From: Phoronis ovalis
Taxonomy: Eukaryota; Phoronida; Phoronidae
Assembly: GCA_028565635.1 (NCBI GenBank)
Contig: JAOXYB010053979.1
Coordinates: 1-11,355 of the forward strand
Reading direction: 5' to 3'
DNA: 11,355 nucleotides
Below the pieces are notes generated by a model. That model saw only the letters and a list, made by a program, of their open reading frames with translations. It had not been told where the DNA came from and ran no database searches. Of the stretch, positions 7,931 through 11,355 are shown piece by piece. Position numbers and translations under genes: made by a program. The first letter of the stretch is position 1, and each line of letters starts with the position of its first letter.

Positions 7931-9142
7931 TGATACGACTGTACATGAAAGGTGTGTCCTTTAGACTTACCGTCTACTTAAATAAATGCGATATTTTCCA
8001 TTAATTCTTTAGGTGCGAACTCATGAATAATGAAGGCAGTACCTCTTTCTTTCATCTATTTTTACTCAATTAATGACAATTTAACCACGAATATGATTTG
8101 GAATGATCTCCATACCAGAGAAAAAACTACAAAGCAGCACAATTAAAAGTACATTGATAATAAATTAGAAACAAATTGCTAAATAATAAATTAACAATAA
8201 TGATAGAAGCACACACAAAAAGTGTTAATTAGTGTTAAACTGCCGACAAAATATTACACAATTATGTTTGCTCGTTATTCTAAGCATTTATTGAGTGATT
8301 GATCTCATATTTTTAAATATTACCTTTTCGCACGAGTAAATATTTTTATAATATTAGAAATTTGGCGAGTTCAACGTCAATACCATGTTTTTTAAATAAA
8401 TAAAAAACAGCTGATGTTGTTGTTGTATACAAAGACTGTATCAAAACACAAGACAGTATCAAATTGTATATCACAAATTTTGATATTTGCATTCCATAAG
8501 CAAATAATCATCCAGTAATAGCGCAAGCCCCCGATTATATGACCGAAGAACACGACAAATAGGTGCAACCGCACTCAATGCGCCATAGTATTTACCTAAT
8601 TTTTTTCTTGTCCTTTGCGCTGACAATTTTGATTTGAAATGACAATCACTGAGGGAGAGATAAGATAGCGACAAATTTTAGTTTTTTAAAGTACAAGTTA
8701 CCAACATTTGATGATATTATTTGAGTAAGGGCAAAAGTTCAAATTTTGCCAGTTGTGATATGGTATATTTCAGACAGTAGTCTTGTGGAAAAGAAAAAAT
8801 ACATTTAGTTGTCATGCCCGCACGATCAATTAACGGGAAAATAATCTTTAATTGTCCTACTACGTGTCATATCATGCACAGTAACCGTAACAATATCTAC
8901 TACACTGAGTTCTGTCACTTTGATAGCTATGTTTATGCTACTGTCATAGTGACCAAATTATTTCACCAACCATAACCACTCTTTTAAAAGTTCTTCACGA
9001 AGTTTAACCCTAATGTGCTATGTATTACTATAACAACGAAACTGACGCTCGATAATTTCTTATCAGCACCGGTAAGATTATCACAAGAACTATGATTACA
9101 ATTTATCAGTATTAATGTACATACCGCACTTTTTAATTGCAG
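7931..9142. other. AT-rich stretch, no supportable gene
   Basis: It holds short direct repeats such as 'agtgttaa' (about 8220-8240), a (GTT)3 tract near 8417 and a small hairpin at 8730-8750 (ggcaaaa / ttttgcc around a 7-base loop). A 53-nt minus-strand segment at 8596-8648 lies between a strong acceptor (tctctccctcag) and a GTAAAT donor and is open in one frame (DCHFKSKLSAQRTRKKL). It is too short to call an exon. Confidence 0.4.
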
Positions 9143-9344
9143 GTCTGGTCAAGAGTTGCTAAAATATCACCTACACGGCATATCAATGTCATTTTCGGTA
9201 AATATAGCCAGAAATTTTGAATACCAGACATTCGAGTATGAAGCGTCTGTTATTTTCAATCATTTCAATGCTCCATACAAAATAGACACCAGGGGCGTCT
9301 ATTTAAACAATACGGAAATATTACATGAAATGGACAGTTTATAA
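9143..9344 (+). CDS. candidate terminal exon, product unknown (partial)
   Basis: A strong acceptor ('cactttttaattgcag', ending at 9142) is followed by a frame open for 66 codons to TAA at 9342-9344. One base is left over at the 5' side, so a split codon would be shared with the previous exon. The peptide starts SGQELLKYHLHGISMSFSVN and ends NNTEILHEMDSL. It is mixed polar and aromatic, with no transmembrane segment. The 'PYKIDTRGVYLNNTEIL' part loosely recalls the 'F-ID--G-I----L' pattern of cadherin repeats, but the calcium-binding LDRE motif is not there and I do not assign it. A donor-like GTAAAT inside (about 9199) would allow a shorter exon. No clear poly-A signal follows at once. Confidence 0.25.
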
Positions 9345-9669
9345 CAAAAATGTAAAATCAGATAAAGAATCACAGATATTAGGCAAGTTTTATTCCCGAA
9401 AAAAAGTACATTTTTTTCAGTCATTACCTGACCTTCTCAGTTTTCTAAACCTTTTAAGACTGTTTCCTGTTACATTTGTAGTTTTTAAACACAATTAACT
9501 GGCTTTTCAGACGTAACAATGAAGCTTTCTATCAGAAGTTCAGTGATGTCATATCCTGTATGAATCCAATGTTTACATAATTACTGAGAATCAATACTTC
9601 TCAACTGACAAAAATCTAGTGCATTGAAGAATCTATTTGCATTCATGGGAGAAGAGCTGCATTTTCAAA
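9345..9669. other. stretch without recognisable features
   Basis: AT-rich, with several pyrimidine tracts ending in CAG (for example at about 9420 and 9510). Only very short frames follow them. Nothing supportable. Confidence 0.4.
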
Positions 9670-9875
9670 ACCATCACTTTCCTCCCTTTAAATGCCCATA
9701 TCTAATTAGCACCCCTGAAAGCCTGAATAAAAGCACATCCTCCAAAAAAGAACCAGGGCGGCTATCGCAATACAACAAAATAAATTAATACTGAGTTTTA
9801 AAAATTAAATAAACACACTCTCCAATAGATGCCCAACCCCAAATAAAAGCCAACCCCGGGAGCCAACCCTAGAAG
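9670..9875. repeat. degenerate dispersed repeat with 17-bp period
   Basis: Three consecutive 17-bp units (9807-9823, 9824-9840, 9841-9857) share the pattern 'aa-tA-A-gCcca-c-CC'. Looser copies occur upstream: 'taaatgcccata' at about 9689, 'taattagcacccct' at about 9703, and 'gaataaaagcacatcctcc' at about 9725-9743. The word 'ccagggcggctat' follows at about 9753. This closely resembles a repeat I recall from many marine invertebrate genomes, built on 'ATAAACGCCCCC-TCC', in which most CpGs here have decayed. The identification is from memory. The local 17-bp periodicity is seen directly. Confidence 0.5.
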
Positions 9876-10036
9876 CTCAAAACTTGTGTTTACATTGTTG
9901 TAAATCTCATCAATAAAGACAATTCTTCAGAATCTGATGCAATAATCTAGTCCAATATTAAAAACACATTTTTCATAAGTACGTGACATATCCACTTTCC
10001 ATTTGCACTGTCTTTTTTCAGTCCTGAAGATGGCTT

Positions 10037-10074
10037 TATAGTATATGTACTGCCAATGCAAGTACATATAATAA
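10037..10074. repeat. inverted repeat / hairpin
   Basis: Arms 'tatatgtact' (10042-10051) and 'agtacatata' (10061-10070) are exact complements around the 9-base loop 'gccaatgca'. After a two-base bulge (10040-10041) pairing continues for four more pairs (ttat with ataa). The element follows a pyrimidine-rich tract and 'cagtcctgaagatggc'. It could be the tip of a small transposon or a weak RNA hairpin. I see no microRNA-like long arm. Confidence 0.7.
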
Positions 10075-11231
10075 CTTCTTTACCTGTCACATATCTAAAA
10101 CATAGAAACAACATACGTAAAAGTTAGAACAGGTAAAGTTAAAAAAACTGCTACCAGTGCTAACTGTTTCTTCAGATGCTAAATTGCCTATAATAACGAT
10201 TTTGCTCATTCACTGGTTACATTTCTACAGCATGCATAACACAATTAAGTTAATGTAATCTTTGTTATCTTAATATTGCTAGAGTAAAAAAGAAAATTTT
10301 GTATGTCAGGTTTTTCAGTTTCCATACTATTTGGTACATACAATTTGAATGAAAATAAACTAAAAATTGTTCAATTCTGGTTGGATAAATCATGATTTGG
10401 AAGTGATGAAAATAATATTTGATCCTTTCTAGGTAGAGTTGAAAGTATCACCTAGAAGGAGGTATTGATAGAAAGTGTGATTTTAAGTCTAGGTTTAGAA
10501 ATACATGCAGCATTCATTGATTGAAACATGTAGTTTACTTCAAAAATTCAGTTTTTACTGATAAAATTTCATTTACAGTAGTGAAACCATGGAATAGTAT
10601 AATTACTTGAAGTCAAAGAAACATTTTCTTTATGCACCACTGGGACTTTGAATTGCAATCTTATGGTAAAATAAAAAGATTTTACCATCAGTGAGCTATG
10701 CTGTTAGTTTCATAAAATTTGAATCACTAGTTTTTTCAAACATCTTGAAATTGTTTAAACCCTGCGAAACATTTTGAAATTATGCGGGATTATGTCTTCA
10801 TGTCAATTTATTATTAAGAAGCAGAATAAACACATTTTTTTTACACTATATGAATAATTATTTAGCCTACTTAGACACATACCTGCAAACTGCAATTAAT
10901 TAGAAGGGATCGTTAACAAAAATCAAGTGTCATATAATTATTGACAATAGAATGTTTAACCTAATTACGTTTTATTACCCATTTGTTTTTCATATTTTCC
11001 ATATTTTTATAAGCATTTCACATGTACTTCTTATCAGTGCACAATAGTGAAATAGGTGGAAAATAGTTCTTCATTCGGTTCAATGTCCCTTATGGCTACC
11101 AATAATACAACTTTCAAAACTCTAAAATAAAATGTGTAACATTCAATTAAGACAGTAAAACAATTAATAATACGTAAATATTATATCATAGCAGTTAAAA
11201 ACAGCTCACCATTTAAGAACATTTAAGCAAT
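10075..11231. other. AT-rich stretch without supportable genes
   Basis: I found no open frame of note, no tandem repeat and no RNA gene. Likely intron or intergenic DNA. Confidence 0.5.
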
Positions 11232-11355
11232 GTAAACAAGAGGTCTGCGGGTGCAGACAGATGACCCATCATATGATATAGTTTCTGTAGTTGTAAAGCC
11301 ATCTTTGTATGTATAAGAGTTGTAAGGTTGATAATAGAGGGAAAATCTTCAAAGT
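11232..11355 (+). mobile_element. probable short interspersed element, truncated by the window end
   Basis: Beginning near 'gtaaacaagaggtctgcggg', the composition changes from AT-rich to mixed. A perfect 6-bp stem GTCTGC/GCAGAC (11243-11248 and 11253-11258) encloses GGGT, followed by 'agatgaccc'. I recall dispersed bivalve elements that start with 'aacaagagg' and a small GC-rich hairpin of this kind, so I read this as the 5' end of such an element, possibly a SINE or MITE. Its 3' end and any target-site duplication lie outside the window. The family identity is inference. Confidence 0.4.

Noticed and set aside
8392-8674. Two overlapping minus-strand frames (60 and 67 codons)
   Set aside because: They use different frames over the same AT-rich bases and have no convincing start. 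Only the 53-nt splice-bounded part was kept as a weak finding.
8730-8750. tRNA T-arm-like 'gttcaaa' loop in a hairpin
   Set aside because: The stem is 7 bp with a 7-base loop, but no acceptor, D or anticodon arms can be built around it.
10022-10074. Hammerhead-type ribozyme near 'cctgaagatggc' and the hairpin
   Set aside because: The core would need CTGATGA and a GAAA in the right places. Here it is CTGAAGA and no GAAA follows the stem.

Overview
The window looks like non-coding or intron-rich nuclear DNA of an animal, most likely a marine invertebrate and possibly a bivalve mollusc. It is AT-rich throughout and holds no long reading frame: the longest open stretches are about 60-110 codons and mostly lack a sensible start. 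Where frames do look protein-like, they are short and bounded by splice-site-like AG or GT signals. There are no Shine-Dalgarno sites, operons, tRNA or rRNA genes. The bivalve guess rests on the style of the dispersed repeats (an 'aacaagaggtctgcgggtgcagac' type start at the right edge and an 'AATAAA-GCCCA-CCCC' type repeat near 9.8 kb). Both were recognised from memory, so the guess is only moderately supported.

Layout. 1-850: AT-rich sequence with a 42-bp tandem duplication (369-470), then a stretch open in several frames on both strands (588-845). 850-4100: mostly featureless, with one GC-richer patch near 1350-1480 that ends in an ATG followed by a consensus splice donor. 4116-4196 (minus): the best candidate first coding exon, an ATG in good context running 27 codons to CAG|GTGAGC. 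4884-4983: possibly the decayed end of a hAT-like DNA transposon. 5300-5503 (plus) and 6003-6152 (minus): two exon-like open segments with good splice signals. 6450-6479: nested palindromes. 7164-7497: the clearest feature, eight head-to-tail copies of a 42-bp unit that is GC-rich against its surroundings. 7571-7926: an odd region studded with AGGGTA-like motifs and ending in a possible inverted, decayed copy of the same unit. 9143-9344 (plus): a terminal-exon-like frame behind a strong acceptor. 9670-9875: a degenerate repeat with a 17-bp period. 10037-10074: a hairpin. 11232-11355: the start of a probable short interspersed element cut by the window edge.

No gene can be assigned a function and no pathway can be reconstructed. 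The exon candidates lie on both strands and cannot be joined with confidence, so they may belong to different genes or be chance open frames. Nothing here amounts to a recognisable new biological system. The most rewarding item is the 42-bp minisatellite: the variation between its copies falls largely at CpG sites, and similar 42-bp or diverged arrangements may occur elsewhere in the window.
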